From a virus, in IMG/VR virus record IMGVR_UViG_3300042939_000181, positions 1 to 21,953 of that record: DNA of 21,953 bases; one strand, written 5' to 3'. Shown here piece after piece: positions 21,443 to 21,953 of the stretch. The notes beneath the pieces were generated by a model. The model saw nothing but the letters and a program-made list of their open reading frames with translations. It made no database searches and had not been told where the DNA came from. The translations under genes were made by a program, and so were the position numbers. Within the stretch, counting starts at the first letter, position 1; each line of letters begins with the position of its first letter.

Positions 21443-21953
21443 TCATTTGTACGCAACGCCATTGCCGTCGTTTGGTGGAAGCGTGCCGGGATTAGAAAAC
21501 TTGGTTCCAAAGCCTGATCCGCTCCACGGGTAGGCGCTGACGAATGGGGTGTTGGCGTGAGCAACGGCAAAAACGTCGTCTGCTGTGGTGAACGCAACGC
21601 GTTGGCCGGTGTTTGTTGGAAGCGTTCCGGGATTAGAAAACTTGGTTCCGAAGCCTGATCCGCTCCACGGGTAGGCGCTGAAGAATGGGGTGTTGACGTG
21701 AGCAACGGCAATAGCGTCGCCTGCTGTGGTGAACGCAACGCCATTGCCGATGCTTGTTGGAAGCGTTGCCGGGTTAGCGAACTTGGTCCCAAAGCCTGAC
21801 CCGCTCCATGGGTAGGCGCTGACGAATGGGGTGGTGCTGTGGCCAACGGCAATAGCGTCGTCTGCTGTGGTGAACGCAATGCCCCTGCCGTTGCCTGCTG
21901 GAAGCGTGCCGGGATTAGAAAACTTGGTTCCAAAGCCTGATCCGCTCCACGGG
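21443..21953 (-). CDS. WD40-like beta-propeller repeat protein, C-terminal part (cut by window edge)
   Basis: The minus strand, read so as to end at the TGA at 21443-21445, encodes tandem 47-residue units with the consensus AFTTADDAIAVAH, NTPFVSAYPWSGSGFGTKFS and NPGTLPTNTGNGV. Each unit has the strand-turn pattern of WD40-like propeller blades, including the AIAVAH strand and a conserved SAYPW strand. The 5' end lies outside the window. Another minus frame is also stop-free over most of this length, but differences between units are largely synonymous in the frame used here (GGA/GGG, TTT/TTC, AAT/AAC), which decides the frame. Base composition looks lower in GC than its neighbours. Such repeat proteins can serve in host or surface binding; its role here is unknown. 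Confidence 0.8.
   Translation of the reverse strand, partial: PWSGSGFGTKFSNPGTLPAGNGRGIAFTTADDAIAVGHSTTPFVSAYPWSGSGFGTKFANPATLPTSIGNGVAFTTAGDAIAVAHVNTPFFSAYPWSGSGFGTKFSNPGTLPTNTGQRVAFTTADDVFAVAHANTPFVSAYPWSGSGFGTKFSNPGTLPPNDGNGVAYK
21443..21953 (-). repeat. 141-base tandem repeat array
   Basis: The sequence ATTAGAAAAC recurs at 21491 and 21632, a variant (GTTAGCGAAC) at 21773, and again ATTAGAAAAC at 21914, exactly 141 bases apart each time. The visible part has about three and a half units and continues past the window. The period is a multiple of three and encodes the 47-residue propeller unit. Confidence 0.92.

Noticed and set aside
21436-21933. Minus-strand frame beginning MEPSFLIPARFQQ across the tandem repeats
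   Set aside because: Differences between repeat units are mainly synonymous in the other frame ending at 21443, and that frame gives a sensible propeller repeat.
21443-21953. CRISPR array
   Set aside because: The units are contiguous 141-base coding repeats without unique spacers, and they keep an open reading frame.
1-21953. tRNA genes, insertion sequences, integrase or attachment sites
   Set aside because: Non-coding gaps are too short and I saw no cloverleaf, transposase or recombinase. The only long gap (16783-17033) holds a terminator and a leader hairpin instead.

Overview
This window is a stretch of the late (virion structure plus lysis) region of a tailed bacteriophage, most likely a short-tailed (podovirus-type) member of Caudoviricetes. 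Every gene I can support is on the minus strand, so transcription runs from the right edge (21953) to the left edge (1). The DNA is GC-rich (about 60-65 % by eye) and almost fully coding. Stops and starts are packed as TAGTG, TAATG, ATGA or GTGA overlaps or lie 0-21 bases apart, and the only real non-coding gap is the roughly 250 bases in front of the capsid gene. The host cannot be read from the sequence. High GC, a CHAP endolysin with small holin-like proteins and no visible spanins would fit a high-GC Gram-positive (actinobacterial) host, but this is inference.

Layout in transcription order. (1) 21953-20402: the 3' end of a repeat-built, WD40-like beta-propeller protein, a 131-residue unknown, and a 198-residue Ala/Val-rich protein made of 21-22-residue repeats. 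These are not standard head genes and lie where a large terminase gene is often found. (2) 20392-15059: head module with a large portal protein, a small acidic protein, a Gln/Pro-rich putative scaffold, a structured intergenic region (terminator and long bulged hairpin), the HK97-fold major capsid protein, and a small protein that may decorate the capsid. (3) 15058-11103: connector and tail, with a 158-residue unknown, a head-tail adaptor, a 731-residue P22 gp10 / T7 gp12-like nozzle or stabilisation protein, and a small beta-rich protein. (4) 11106-2413: putative ejected inner-virion proteins of 307, 511 and 1722 residues, then a virion-type bifunctional muralytic enzyme (transglycosylase-like plus M23-like). 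(5) 2386-1125: lysis cassette with a coiled-coil/one-TM XhlA-like protein, a CHAP endolysin and a two-TM holin-like protein. (6) 1122-1: a calcineurin-like metallophosphoesterase and the start of a further unknown gene.

The genes form a coherent programme: head assembly, connector and tail, cargo ejected to breach the envelope, then host lysis. The least explained signals are the tandem-repeat proteins upstream of the portal, the RNA structure in front of the capsid gene, a short AT-rich motif shared by the capsid leader and the gap in front of the lysis cassette, and the very large 1722-residue virion protein. Two genes (307 and 511 residues) need starts internal to longer open frames, and the propeller gene is in a different frame from the longest ATG-started open frame at that locus.
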